A stretch of 64,000 nt of DNA from Rhizobium sp. G21. GTDB taxonomy: Bacteria > Pseudomonadota > Alphaproteobacteria > Rhizobiales > Rhizobiaceae. The stretch is taken from assembly GCF_014158035.1 (NCBI RefSeq), contig NZ_JACFXW010000003.1, positions 186,001 through 250,000 on the forward strand, in the 5' to 3' direction. The notes under the pieces are model-generated. The model worked only from the letters and a program-made list of their open reading frames with translations. It was not told the DNA's origin and searched no databases. The position numbers and the translations under genes were made by a program. Below, piece after piece: positions 9,264-18,357 of this stretch (position 1 is its first letter; each line of letters starts with the position of its first letter).

Positions 9264-9866
9264 TTGGTTCCCGTTATACGCAAAACTCTTCTTCATGTGG
9301 AAAACACGCTCATCGAGGGCGGCAAGGAAGCCGCCGTTCCCCTGAAGATGATCGCGGCCATGGCGGTGATCAAAAACCCCTGGGCAGGCCGTGGCTTCGT
9401 CGAGGACCTCAAGCCTGAAATCCACGCGGCGGCTCCCGTGCTCGGCGCGCTCCTGACCAAGATGATCCTCGATGTCGCCGGCTCAGGCGAGGCGGTCGAA
9501 GGCTATGGCAAAAGCGCTGTCGTTGGCTTGGATGGTGAAATCGAACACGCCTCGGCGCTGATCCACACGCTCCGGTTCGGAAATCACTATCGCCATGCTG
9601 TCGGCGCCAAATCCTATCTCGCCTTCTGCAACACGCGCGGGCCGGCCAACGCTCCGATCATGATTCCGCTGATGGACAAGAACGACGAGGGCCGTCGTTC
9701 GCACTACCTCACCATTCAGTGCGCCATTCCGGATGCGCCGGCGGCGGATGAAATCGTCATTGCGCTCGGCGCGTCGATCGGCGGGCGTCCGCATCATCGG
9801 ATCGGCAATCGCTACGAGGATCTCAAGGAGTTGGGCCACGATGTCGCCAATCCCGCAGCGGTGTAA
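9264..9866 (+). CDS. DUF1185 / 'amino acid synthesis' family protein
   Basis: This 200-residue protein matches the family annotated as amino acid synthesis (PF06684), known mostly from catabolic clusters and without an established reaction. Visible segments: IRKTLLHVENTLIEGGK, then NPWAGRGFVEDLKPEI, and a conserved end GASIGGRPHHRIGNRYED. The start is TTG 9264, supported by AGGAGG at 9253-9258. It opens a run of closely spaced or overlapping genes that ends at 18272. In this context it may act on an amide, lactone or enol intermediate; that is speculation. Confidence 0.8.
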   Translation: MVPVIRKTLLHVENTLIEGGKEAAVPLKMIAAMAVIKNPWAGRGFVEDLKPEIHAAAPVLGALLTKMILDVAGSGEAVEGYGKSAVVGLDGEIEHASALIHTLRFGNHYRHAVGAKSYLAFCNTRGPANAPIMIPLMDKNDEGRRSHYLTIQCAIPDAPAADEIVIALGASIGGRPHHRIGNRYEDLKELGHDVANPAAV

Positions 9867-10652
9867 GACGCCCTCGGGCGCGGCCTATGCCGTGGCGGGC
9901 GCCGGCGATCCGCTCGTTCTGATCCATGGCGTGGGCATGCGGCTCGAAGCCTGGACGCCGCAGATCGAGGCGTTGTCGAAGCGCTTCGAGGTGATCGCGG
10001 TGGATCTGCCGGGCCACGGCGAAAGCCGCCCCTTCCCCTCGGCGCGTCGCTCGAGGATTTCGTAGCCTGGTTCGCAACGGTGTTGGTCGAACTCGGCAGG
10101 GGGCCGGTCAGCGTCGCCGGTCATTCGATGGGCGCGCTGATCGCAGGCGGTATCGCCGCCGAGGCGCCCGATCACGTAGCGCGGGTCGCGCTTCTGAACG
10201 GCGTCTACATGCGGGACGACGCGGCCCGCAACGCGGTGAAGGCGCGGGCGGCGGAAATCGTCACAGGCGCGTTCGATCGTGAAGCGCCGCTCCGGCGCTG
10301 GTTTGGCGAAGGGCATGAGCATGAGGAGGCTTACGCCCTGTCCCGGCGCCTGCTGGCGCTGGTCGATCAGCAGGGTTACGCCACCGCCTATGGCGCTTTC
10401 GCCGGCGGCGATGCGACCTATGCGGATCGTTGGCCTCACGTCACCTGCCCGTCGCTGTTTCTGACCGGCGACGGCGATCTGAATTCGACGCCTGCGATGG
10501 CCGAGGCCATGGCGGCAGCCGCCCGAAACGGCCGGGCGGTGATCATCGAGGGGCACCGCCATATGGTGAACCTCACGGCGCCGGAAGCCGTCAATGCGGC
10601 GCTGACCGAATGGATGACATGGACGAGGGAGGAGGCCCGCCATGACGCTTGA
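9841..10652 (+). CDS. Alpha/beta-hydrolase (frame break)
   Basis: Alpha/beta-hydrolase fold with oxyanion segment LVLIHGVGMRLEAW, PGHGES, nucleophile elbow GHSMGA and final catalytic His in EGHRHMVNLTAP. Frame breaks in the CCCC run at 10033-10036: one more C restores PFPLGASLEDFVAWFATVLVELG and a 270-residue protein. The ATG lies 26 bases inside the preceding gene, and the stop overlaps the flavin reductase start, so it is tightly coupled. It likely cleaves an ester, lactone or C-C bond in the pathway served by the monooxygenase. The substrate is unknown. Confidence 0.82.
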
Positions 10653-11565
10653 ACCGAGAGCTTTGAGAGACGCCTTCGGCGCCTTCCTGACTGGCGTCAC
10701 CGTGGTCACCACCCATGACGCCACTGGGGCGCCGATCGGCTTCACCGCCAATTCCTTCACCAGCGTCTCGCTCGATCCGCCGCTGCTGCTGGTCTGTCTC
10801 GCCAAGACATCGCGCAATTTTGCGACCATGACCACGGCTTCTGGCTTTGCGGTCAATATTCTTTCGGAAGGTCAGAAGGACGTCTCCAACACCTTCGCGC
10901 GACCGGTCGAGGACCGCTTCGCCGCCGTCGACTGGCGCAAGGGGCCGCATGGCTCGCCTGTATTCGCGGATGTTGCGGCCTGGTTCGATTGCGCCATGCA
11001 TCAGGTGATCGACGCCGGCGATCACGTCATTCTCATCGGCCGCGTCGAAGCCTTTGAGAATTCCGGTCAGGCCGGTCTCGGCTATGCCCGCGGAGGCTAT
11101 TTCTCGCCCGTTCTCGCAGATAAGGCGCTGCTCGCCGGCCAGGACATGCCGCAGCATCTGAGCGCGGTGGCCGAACGGGATGGACAGGTGCTTCTGGTGG
11201 AGACATCCGACGGTTCGCTCGGCCTGCCCGGCGTCGAGCTGGCGAGCGGCGAGGGCCTTGATGCGCTGACCGATGCCGTCGCCGCGCTCTCAGGCCTCGC
11301 CGTTCAGCCGGGTCTGCTTTATTCCCTTTATGAGGACACCAAGACCCGGCGTCAGCATGTGGTCTATCGCGCCGCTCTCGGCGACGGGCCTGTCGCGTCA
11401 GGCGCGCTCTATCCGATCGACGCGCTGCCGATGGAGCGGATCGTGGACGCCGCGACGCGGGATGTGCTCAAGCGTTACGCCGCCGAAGCCAGCCTCGGCA
11501 ATTTCGGCGTCTATGTGGGTAATCAGGAAAAGGGCCGGGTTCATGCCCAGGCCGTCAGAGGGTGA
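10642..11565 (+). CDS. Flavin reductase with a C-terminal Nudix-like domain
   Basis: Residues 1-160 are a DIM6/NTAB-type flavin reductase (RDAFGAFLTGVTVVTT, then GFTANSFTSVSLDPPLLLVC), the small component that supplies reduced FMN or FAD to two-component monooxygenases. Residues 175-300 look like a Nudix fold (VLLVETSDGSLGLPGVEL), but the expected REUxEE catalytic helix is replaced by ALTDAVAALSGL, so the domain probably senses rather than hydrolyses. Stand-alone reductases are about 170 residues; this one is 307. It lies next to its presumed partner, the luciferase-like monooxygenase, with only 3 bases between them. Confidence 0.82.
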   Translation: MTLEPRALRDAFGAFLTGVTVVTTHDATGAPIGFTANSFTSVSLDPPLLLVCLAKTSRNFATMTTASGFAVNILSEGQKDVSNTFARPVEDRFAAVDWRKGPHGSPVFADVAAWFDCAMHQVIDAGDHVILIGRVEAFENSGQAGLGYARGGYFSPVLADKALLAGQDMPQHLSAVAERDGQVLLVETSDGSLGLPGVELASGEGLDALTDAVAALSGLAVQPGLLYSLYEDTKTRRQHVVYRAALGDGPVASGALYPIDALPMERIVDAATRDVLKRYAAEASLGNFGVYVGNQEKGRVHAQAVRG

Positions 11566-11568
11566 CGC

Positions 11569-12606
11569 ATGAAATTCTCGCTCTTCGTTCACATGGAGCG
11601 GCTGGACGCCAGCCAGACCCATCAGGAGCTCTATGAGGAGTTCGTCCAACTGTGCGAGATCGCCGATCGCGGCGGCATGCACGCCATCTGGACGGGCGAG
11701 CATCACGGCATGGATTTCACCATCGCCCCCAATCCTTTCATCAACATTGCCGATCTCGCCCGCCGCACCAAGAATGTCCGGCTCGGCACGGGCACGGTGA
11801 TCGCGCCCTTCTGGCACCCGATCAAGCTTGCGGGCGAAGCGGCGATGACCGACATCGTGACAGGCGGACGTCTCGATGTCGGCATCGCCCGGGGCGCCTA
11901 TGGCTTTGAATATGAACGCCTTCTTCCGGGACTGGACGCATGGGGCGCGGGCCAGCGCATGCGTGAACTGATTCCGGCGCTGAAAGGCGTCTGGGCTGGC
12001 GACTATGCGCATGACGGAGAATTCTGGAAGTTCCCCTCCACGACCTCCGCGCCGAAGCCGGTCCAGACGCCGCATCCGCCCATCTGGGTAGCGGCGCGCG
12101 ATCCCAACAGCCACGAATTCGCCGTCGCGCAAGGCTGCAATGTGCAGGTGACGCCGCTCTGGAACGGCGACGCCGAGATCGAGAGCCTGATGGGCCGCTT
12201 CAACGCCGCCTGCGAGAAGAGCCCCGATATCGCCAGGCCGAAGATCATGCTGCTTCTGCACACCTATGTCGGCTCTGACGAGGCGGATGTGCAGCAGGCG
12301 ATGAAGGAAGTCAGCGTCTACTACAATTACTTCTTCGCCTGGTTCAAGAACGAGCGGCCCATTCATCAGGGTCTCATCCAACGCCTGACGGACGAAGAGA
12401 TCGCGGCCAACGCCAATCTCTCGCCCGAGGTCATGCGGGCGAACATGCCGATCGGAACTTCCGACGAGGTGATCACCCGTCTCAAGGCCTATGAAGCGCT
12501 CGGTTATGACGAATATTCCTTCTGGATCGACACCGGCATGAGCTTCGAGCGCAAGAAGGCGTCGCTCGAACGCTTCATCGCCGAGGTCATGCCGGCCTTC
12601 GGCTGA
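11569..12606 (+). CDS. Luciferase-like (LLM) flavin-dependent monooxygenase
   Basis: This 345-residue TIM-barrel monooxygenase has MKFSLFVHMERLDASQ at the N terminus, WTGEHHGMDF (the bacterial luciferase-type E-H-H), VRLGTGTVIAPFWHPI and GRLDVGIARGAY. Such enzymes use reduced flavin from a separate reductase and O2 to hydroxylate or cleave substrates, including C-N and C-S bonds. The reductase is the upstream gene and an aldehyde dehydrogenase is 10 bases downstream, so the product is probably an aldehyde or is converted to one. Substrate specificity cannot be read from the sequence. Confidence 0.88.
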   Translation: MKFSLFVHMERLDASQTHQELYEEFVQLCEIADRGGMHAIWTGEHHGMDFTIAPNPFINIADLARRTKNVRLGTGTVIAPFWHPIKLAGEAAMTDIVTGGRLDVGIARGAYGFEYERLLPGLDAWGAGQRMRELIPALKGVWAGDYAHDGEFWKFPSTTSAPKPVQTPHPPIWVAARDPNSHEFAVAQGCNVQVTPLWNGDAEIESLMGRFNAACEKSPDIARPKIMLLLHTYVGSDEADVQQAMKEVSVYYNYFFAWFKNERPIHQGLIQRLTDEEIAANANLSPEVMRANMPIGTSDEVITRLKAYEALGYDEYSFWIDTGMSFERKKASLERFIAEVMPAFG

Positions 12607-12616
12607 GGAGAGCCCG

Positions 12617-14080
12617 ATGCAGCGTTTTCAGCTCTATATCGACGGACAATTCGAGGATGGCGGCGGACGCTTTTCCAGCATCGACCCTGCGACGGGCGAG
12701 GCCTGGGCCGATATGCCCGAGGCCCGCGAAGCCGAGGTCGACAGGGCCGTCAATGCCGCCGAGGCGGCGCTCTGGTCCGGCCCCTGGGCCAGTATGACCG
12801 CGACACAGCGCGGCAAGCTTCTCTACAAGCTCGCCGATCTCGTGGCCGCCAACGCGAGCCGCCTCGCAGAGCTGGAAACCCGCGACACCGGCAAGATCAT
12901 ACGCGAAACATCCTCCCAGATCGCTTATGTCGCAGACTATTACCGCTATTACGCCGGTCTCGCCGACAAAATCGAGGGCGCCTATCTGTCGATCGACAAG
13001 CCCGATATGGATGTCTGGCTCCGGCGCGAGCCGATCGGCGTGGTCGCGGCCATCGTGCCGTGGAACAGCCAGCTGTTTCTCTCCGCGGTCAAGCTCGGAC
13101 CGGCGCTCGCGGCCGGTTGCACGGTCGTGGTGAAGGCCTCCGAGGACGGCCCGGCTCCGCTTCTGGAATTCGCCCGTCTCGTGCATGAGGCTGGCTTTCC
13201 GGCTGGCGTCGTCAATGTCATCACCGGTTTCGGCCCGTCCTGCGGCAGCGCGCTGACCCGGCATCCGAAAGTGGCGCATATCGCCTTCACCGGCGGTCCC
13301 GGCACGGCGGCTGCCGTGGTGCGGAATTCCGCCGAAAACCTCGCAAGCACCTCGCTTGAACTCGGCGGCAAATCGCCCTTCGTCGTGTTCGCCGACGCCG
13401 ATCTCGAAAGCGCCGCCAATGCCCAGATCGCCGGCATCTTCGCCGCCACCGGCCAGTCCTGCGTGGCCGGCTCGCGTCTGATCATCGAAGCCTCCGTCAA
13501 GGACCGGTTTCTGGCCATTCTCAAGTCCCGCGCCGAGGCGATCCGCATCGGCGAACCGCTGGATATGGCGACAGAGGTCGGCCCGCTCTGCACCGAGCGC
13601 CAGCGTGCGCTGATCGAGAAGACGGTCGCTGCCTCGATTGCCGCCGGGGCAAAGCTGGTGACTGGCGGTTGCAAGCTCGGCGACAAGGGCTTCTATTATG
13701 CGCCGACGGTGCTCGATTGCGACGGCGTCGCCTCGCCTTCGGTCGAGACGGAACTGTTCGGTCCGGTGCTGTCGGTGCTGTCCTTCCAGACGGAAGAGGA
13801 GGCGGTCAGACTGGCCAACGACACGCCGTTCGGTCTGGCCTCCGGCGTCTTCACCCAGAACCTCACCCGAGCCCACCGGATGATCAAGCGCATCCGCGCC
13901 GGCGTCGTCTGGGTCAACACCTATCGCGCGGTTTCTCCGATTGCGCCCTTCGGCGGTTTCGGCCAGTCCGGCCAGGGACGCGAGGGCGGGCTTGCCGCAG
14001 CGCTCGATTACACCCGCACCAAGACCGTCTGGGTTCGCACCTCCGACGATCCCATCCCCGATCCATTCGTGATGCGGTGA
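12617..14080 (+). CDS. NAD(P)-dependent aldehyde dehydrogenase
   Basis: This is a standard 487-residue ALDH. It has PWNSQLFLSAVKLGPALAAG for cofactor binding, FTGGPGTAAAV, catalytic Glu in LELGGKSP and nucleophilic Cys in GQSCVAGSR, and ends in the usual PFGGFGQSGQGREGG motif. It oxidises an aldehyde to a carboxylate in the cytoplasm. The place in the operon, directly after the monooxygenase, suggests that it handles the aldehyde produced there. All catalytic residues are present. Confidence 0.92.
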   Translation: MQRFQLYIDGQFEDGGGRFSSIDPATGEAWADMPEAREAEVDRAVNAAEAALWSGPWASMTATQRGKLLYKLADLVAANASRLAELETRDTGKIIRETSSQIAYVADYYRYYAGLADKIEGAYLSIDKPDMDVWLRREPIGVVAAIVPWNSQLFLSAVKLGPALAAGCTVVVKASEDGPAPLLEFARLVHEAGFPAGVVNVITGFGPSCGSALTRHPKVAHIAFTGGPGTAAAVVRNSAENLASTSLELGGKSPFVVFADADLESAANAQIAGIFAATGQSCVAGSRLIIEASVKDRFLAILKSRAEAIRIGEPLDMATEVGPLCTERQRALIEKTVAASIAAGAKLVTGGCKLGDKGFYYAPTVLDCDGVASPSVETELFGPVLSVLSFQTEEEAVRLANDTPFGLASGVFTQNLTRAHRMIKRIRAGVVWVNTYRAVSPIAPFGGFGQSGQGREGGLAAALDYTRTKTVWVRTSDDPIPDPFVMR

Positions 14081-14084
14081 CGCT

Positions 14085-14423
14085 ATGTATTACGAGATCC
14101 GCACCTACAGGCTGAAGAATGGCGCGATCCCCGATTATCTCAAGGTCGTGGGCGAGGAGGGCATCGCCATCCAGAAGTCGCATCTCGGCGAGCTTGTCGG
14201 CTATTTCTTCTCGGAAGTCGGCCCCATCAACGAGATCGTTCATATCTGGGCTTTTGACAGCCTTGATGACCGTGACGCGCGCCGCGCCCGCCTGATGGCG
14301 GACCCCGCCTGGCGCGCCTTTCTGCCAAAGATCCGCGACCTGATCGAGGTTGCGGAAAACAAGATCATGAAGCCGGCGGCGTTTTCGCCGCTCGGCGGGA
14401 GTGCGCCTATCCAAACCACGTGA
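14085..14423 (+). CDS. NIPSNAP-family protein
   Basis: This 112-residue protein has the ferredoxin-like NIPSNAP pattern, starting MYYEIRTYRLKNG and containing GYFFSEVGPINEIVHIWAF. Members form small dimeric alpha-beta barrels and often sit in oxidative catabolic operons with no assigned reaction. It starts 4 bases after the aldehyde dehydrogenase stop. It may be an auxiliary or monooxygenase-like component; I do not assign a function. Confidence 0.83.
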   Translation: MYYEIRTYRLKNGAIPDYLKVVGEEGIAIQKSHLGELVGYFFSEVGPINEIVHIWAFDSLDDRDARRARLMADPAWRAFLPKIRDLIEVAENKIMKPAAFSPLGGSAPIQTT

Positions 14424-14453
14424 ATGCCAAAAATCAAAACAAGGAACGGGAAC

Positions 14454-15464
14454 ATGAAAAAATCATTCGCAATCGCCGCTCTCATGACTGTGGTCGGCTT
14501 CACCGGCGCAGCGCAAGCCGAGGACATGGTGTTCGCAAGCTGGGGCGGCACCACGCAGGACGCGCAGAAGGCCAATTGGGCCGATAGCTTCAACGCCAAC
14601 ACCAAGATTAACGTCATTCAGGACGGCCCCACCGACTACGGCAAGATCAAGGCCATGGTCGAGGCCGGCAATGTGACCTGGGACGTCGTCGATGTCGAAG
14701 GCGACTACGCTGTGCAGGCCGGCAAGGCGGGACTGCTCGAGAAGCTCGACTTCTCGGTGATCGACAAGTCCAAGCTCGATCCGCGTTTCGTCACCGACTA
14801 CTCGGTCGGCAGTTTCTATTATTCCTTCGTCATCGGCTGCAACAAGGACATCGCCGGAAATTGCCCGAAGACCTGGGCCGATCTCTTCGACACCGCCAAA
14901 TTCCCCGGCAAGCGCGCCTTCTACAAGTGGTCGGCTCCGGGCGTGATCGAGGCCGCGCTGCTCGCCGATGGCGTGTCTGCCGACAAGCTCTATCCGCTCG
15001 ATCTCGACCGCGCTTTCAAGAAGCTCGACACGATCAAGGCCGACATCGTCTGGTGGGACGGCGGCGCCGCTTCGCAGCAGTTGCTCGCCTCCGGCGAAGC
15101 GCCGTTCGGCTCGTTCTGGAACGGTCGCCTGACCGCGCTCGCCGCGACTGGCGTCACGGTGGAGACCTCCTGGGACCAGAACATCACCGCCGCCGACTCG
15201 CTCGTCGTGCCCAAGGGCGCCAAGAACAAGGACGCGGCGATGAAGTTCATCGCGCATGCGACCGCCGACATGCAGCAGGCTCAGTTCGCCATGACGACCG
15301 GCTATGCGCCCACCAATCTCGACTCCAACCTGTTGATGGAAGAAGCGATCCGCAAGACGCTGCCCGACATTCAAGCCGACAGCCAGGTCAATGCCGACAT
15401 GGACTATTGGGCCGAACACCGTGATGAGATCGGCAAGCGCTGGTACGACTGGCAGGCGAAGTAA
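14454..15464 (+). CDS. ABC transporter periplasmic binding protein (polyamine/PotD type)
   Basis: A signal peptide (MKKSFAIAALMTVVGFTGAAQAED, cleaved after AQA) precedes a spermidine/putrescine-type binding protein: VFASWGGTTQDAQKANW, then WDVVDVEGDYAVQAG and VWWDGGAASQQLLASGEAP. The mature protein captures a small, perhaps cationic or organic-acid solute in the periplasm. ATG 14454 with AAGGA upstream is better than the frame opening at 14424. It is followed by its two permeases and ATPase, and the enzymes upstream are the likely consumers of the solute. Confidence 0.9.
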   Translation: MKKSFAIAALMTVVGFTGAAQAEDMVFASWGGTTQDAQKANWADSFNANTKINVIQDGPTDYGKIKAMVEAGNVTWDVVDVEGDYAVQAGKAGLLEKLDFSVIDKSKLDPRFVTDYSVGSFYYSFVIGCNKDIAGNCPKTWADLFDTAKFPGKRAFYKWSAPGVIEAALLADGVSADKLYPLDLDRAFKKLDTIKADIVWWDGGAASQQLLASGEAPFGSFWNGRLTALAATGVTVETSWDQNITAADSLVVPKGAKNKDAAMKFIAHATADMQQAQFAMTTGYAPTNLDSNLLMEEAIRKTLPDIQADSQVNADMDYWAEHRDEIGKRWYDWQAK

Positions 15465-15478
15465 CCTTCACACCACAT

Positions 15479-15507
15479 AGCCGGCCGATCTCTGAGCTCG
15501 GCCGGCT
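15479..15507 (+). terminator. Hairpin between binding-protein and permease genes
   Basis: A 10-bp perfect stem (AGCCGGCCGA with TCGGCCGGCT) and 9-base loop follow the binding-protein stop by 14 bases. Such hairpins commonly protect the upstream mRNA and reduce read-through, giving more binding protein than permease. There is no strong U-tract. Confidence 0.55.
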
Positions 15508-15530
15508 CATTCTTCACCGGAATCATTGCC

Positions 15531-16388
15531 ATGACCACGAGCGCCACAGTCGCGCTGAGACGGGGACCGGCGCGGCGCGGAAACGCCCTCGCCTATGTCG
15601 CGCCGGCGCTCATTCTCATTGTTCTCTTCTTCTTGACTCCCGTCACGGGTCTGATGCTGCGCAGCCTCACCGAGCCGCAGTTTGGCCTGCAGAACTATGC
15701 CGAACTGATCGGGTCCGGCACCTATGTGCGAATTTTCGCCAATACCTTTCTCGTCGCCGGCGTGGTGACGCTTCTATCCGTGGTGATCGCCTATCCCGTC
15801 GCCTGGGCGCTGGCGGTCATGCCGGAGCGCTGGTCGCGGCTGGTCTTCGCCATCATCATCCTGTCGATGTGGACCAATCTTCTCGCCCGCACCTATGCCT
15901 GGATGGTGCTGTTGCAGCGCACCGGCGTCATCAACAAGACGCTGAAGGCGCTCGGCCTGATCGAGCAACCCCTGGCGCTGGTCAACAATCTCGTCGGCGT
16001 CACCATCGGCATGACCTATATCATGCTGCCTTTCGTGATCCTGCCGCTTGTCGGCGTCATCAGGTCGATCGACCCCGCGATCCTCAGGGCTGGCGCGCTG
16101 TGCGGCGCCAATAGCTGGCAATGTTTCACCCGCATCCTGCTGCCGCTGTCGCTGCCCGGCATCGCCGCCGGCGCACTGATGGTGTTCGTCATGGCGCTCG
16201 GCTACTACGTCACTCCTGCCCTGCTCGGCGGCACGGCCAATATGATGCTGGCGGAAATGGTGGCGCAGTTCGTCCAGTCGCTGGTCAATTGGGGCATGGG
16301 CGGCGCTGCGGCCTTCGTGCTGCTGGTGGTGACGCTGATCCTCTATGGCGTACAACTGCGCTTCTTCGGCGCCGGCCGGACGAGCTGA
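15531..16388 (+). CDS. ABC transporter permease (PotB type)
   Basis: A 285-residue inner-membrane protein with about six membrane segments. It carries the binding-protein-dependent permease EAA-type loop near residue 190 (IDPAILRAGALCGANSWQCF). The N terminus is cytoplasmic and basic. It pairs with the next gene to form the membrane channel for the polyamine-type importer. Start ATG 15531, 66 bases after the binding protein, with a hairpin between. Confidence 0.9.
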   Translation: MTTSATVALRRGPARRGNALAYVAPALILIVLFFLTPVTGLMLRSLTEPQFGLQNYAELIGSGTYVRIFANTFLVAGVVTLLSVVIAYPVAWALAVMPERWSRLVFAIIILSMWTNLLARTYAWMVLLQRTGVINKTLKALGLIEQPLALVNNLVGVTIGMTYIMLPFVILPLVGVIRSIDPAILRAGALCGANSWQCFTRILLPLSLPGIAAGALMVFVMALGYYVTPALLGGTANMMLAEMVAQFVQSLVNWGMGGAAAFVLLVVTLILYGVQLRFFGAGRTS

Positions 16389-16398
16389 GGAGGACGCG

Positions 16399-17199
16399 AT
16401 GCTTCTGGATTTCGAAAAACTCGGCGCGTGGAAATGGCTGCTCCTCGGCGTGACCACGCTTGTGTGCCTCTTCCTCATTCTACCGATCGTCTTCATCGCC
16501 GCTCTGTCCTTCGGCTCGTCGCAATGGCTGATCTTTCCGCCGCCGTCCTGGACGACGCGCTGGTATGCCGAGCTGTTCGCCGATCCGCGCTGGCTGTCCT
16601 CGGCCTGGACCAGCCTCAAGATCGCGCTGATCGTCACGGCGCTCTCGGTGGTGATAGGTTTCCTGGCCGCGCTCGGCCTCAATCGTGGACATTTTTTCGG
16701 TAAGGAGACGCTGCGGGCGTTGTTTCTCACCCCGATGATCCTGCCGGTGGTGGTGCTGGCGGTGGCGCTTTACGCTTTCTTCCTCAAGATCGGACTGGCG
16801 GGCACGACGCTCGGCTTCATCATCGCCCATCTCCTGATCGCCCTGCCCTTCTCGATCATTTCGATCGGTAATGCTTTGGAAAGCTTCGACAAATCCATCG
16901 AGGACGCCGCCATTCTCTGTGGCGCATCCCCTTGGGAAGCGCGGCTCAGGGTCACCGTTCCGGCCATCAGCCATGGGCTGTTCGGCGCGGCGGTGTTCTC
17001 CTTTCTCGCCTCCTGGGATGAGGTGGTGCTGGCGATCTTCATGGCGAGCCCGACGCTGCAGACGCTGCCGGTGAAGATCTGGTCGACGCTTAGGCAGGAT
17101 CTGACGCCGGTGATCGCAGCCGCCTCCACGCTTCTCATCCTGTTCACCATGCTTTTGATGATCATCGCGGCTTTTGTCCGCAAGGGACGGAAATCATGA
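16399..17199 (+). CDS. ABC transporter permease (PotC type)
   Basis: A 266-residue inner-membrane protein with about six membrane helices and an EAA loop (ESFDKSIEDAAILCGASPWE). ATG 16399 is preceded by GAGGAGG. Its stop overlaps the ATG of the ATPase gene (ATGA), so stoichiometry is probably set by coupled translation. It is the second half of the permease heterodimer. Confidence 0.9.
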   Translation: MLLDFEKLGAWKWLLLGVTTLVCLFLILPIVFIAALSFGSSQWLIFPPPSWTTRWYAELFADPRWLSSAWTSLKIALIVTALSVVIGFLAALGLNRGHFFGKETLRALFLTPMILPVVVLAVALYAFFLKIGLAGTTLGFIIAHLLIALPFSIISIGNALESFDKSIEDAAILCGASPWEARLRVTVPAISHGLFGAAVFSFLASWDEVVLAIFMASPTLQTLPVKIWSTLRQDLTPVIAAASTLLILFTMLLMIIAAFVRKGRKS

Positions 17200-18272
17200 C
17201 CTCACCCTTTCTCGAAATCCGCGGCATCCGCAAGGATTACGGCCCCGTCACCGCCGTGAAGGACGTGACGCTCGATGTGCGGCAGGGCGAGTTCATGACT
17301 TTTCTCGGACCGTCCGGGTCGGGGAAGTCGACGACGCTCTATATCCTCGCCGGTTTTCAGGATCCGACCCAGGGCGATATTCTGCTCAATGGCAAGACGC
17401 TGCTCGACACGCCGTCGCACAAGCGCAATATCGGCATGGTCTTCCAGCGCTACACGCTGTTTCCGCATCTGACCGTGGGAGAGAATGTCGCTTTTCCCTT
17501 ACGCATCCGGAGGCTGCCGAAGGCCGATGTCGAACGCCGGGTGAAGGAGGCGCTGCGTCTCGTGCGCCTCGAAGGGTTCGAAGACCGTAAGCCCGCGCTG
17601 ATGTCGGGCGGCCAGCAGCAGCGCGTGGCGCTCGCCCGCGCGCTGGTCTATGAGCCGCCGGTGCTGTTGATGGACGAGCCGCTTTCGGCGCTCGACAAGA
17701 AGCTGCGCGAGGAAATCCAGTTCGAGATTCGCCGCATCCATCAGGAAACCGGCGTCACCATTCTCTATGTCACCCATGATCAGGAAGAGGCGCTGCGCCT
17801 GTCCGACCGCATCGCCGTGTTCAGCCATGGCAAGATCGACCAGATCGGCACGGGCCAAGAACTCTATGCCGATCCGGCGACGCGCTTCGTCGCGGGCTTC
17901 GTCGGCGATTCCAATTTCGTCGAAGCGGATATTGTCCAGGTGGATGGCGGCATGAGCACGCTCGCTCTGCCCGGCGGCGTCACGGTCTCGGGCGTGCCGC
18001 TGCACAGCCAGGGAACAGGGCGAAAGGCCTCGCTCCTGCTCAGGCCGGAGCGTATCGAACTGGCGCGCGGGACGAGCGATGGCGCACTTTCAGGACAGGT
18101 GCGCGATCTGACCTTCCTCGGCAACAACACCCATCTTCTCGTCGATATCGGCGCAGGCGAGCCGATCTCGGTGCGGTTGCCCTTCGGCCATCCGATGCTG
18201 GAAGGCCTGGGTCACGGGGCGAACGTGCATCTGCGTTTCAACCCGGCTTCGGCGCATGCCTTCAGGGATTGA
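17196..18272 (+). CDS. ABC transporter ATP-binding protein (PotA type)
   Basis: A 358-residue ATPase with Walker A (GPSGSGKST, residues about 38-46), Q-loop in GMVFQRYTLFPH, signature MSGGQQQRVALARAL, Walker B LLMDEPLSALD and switch His in YVTHDQEEAL. A C-terminal TOBE domain (residues about 280-355) is typical of polyamine, iron and sugar importers. It is the last gene of the operon that starts at 9264. Confidence 0.92.
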   Translation: MTSPFLEIRGIRKDYGPVTAVKDVTLDVRQGEFMTFLGPSGSGKSTTLYILAGFQDPTQGDILLNGKTLLDTPSHKRNIGMVFQRYTLFPHLTVGENVAFPLRIRRLPKADVERRVKEALRLVRLEGFEDRKPALMSGGQQQRVALARALVYEPPVLLMDEPLSALDKKLREEIQFEIRRIHQETGVTILYVTHDQEEALRLSDRIAVFSHGKIDQIGTGQELYADPATRFVAGFVGDSNFVEADIVQVDGGMSTLALPGGVTVSGVPLHSQGTGRKASLLLRPERIELARGTSDGALSGQVRDLTFLGNNTHLLVDIGAGEPISVRLPFGHPMLEGLGHGANVHLRFNPASAHAFRD

Positions 18273-18357
18273 TGTGCGGCCAGAGTGAAATGCCGCTGGC
18301 GAGCGAGATGAAGCGCTTAGGATGTCGAACAGTTCGCCAATAAACGGCGTGACTTTG

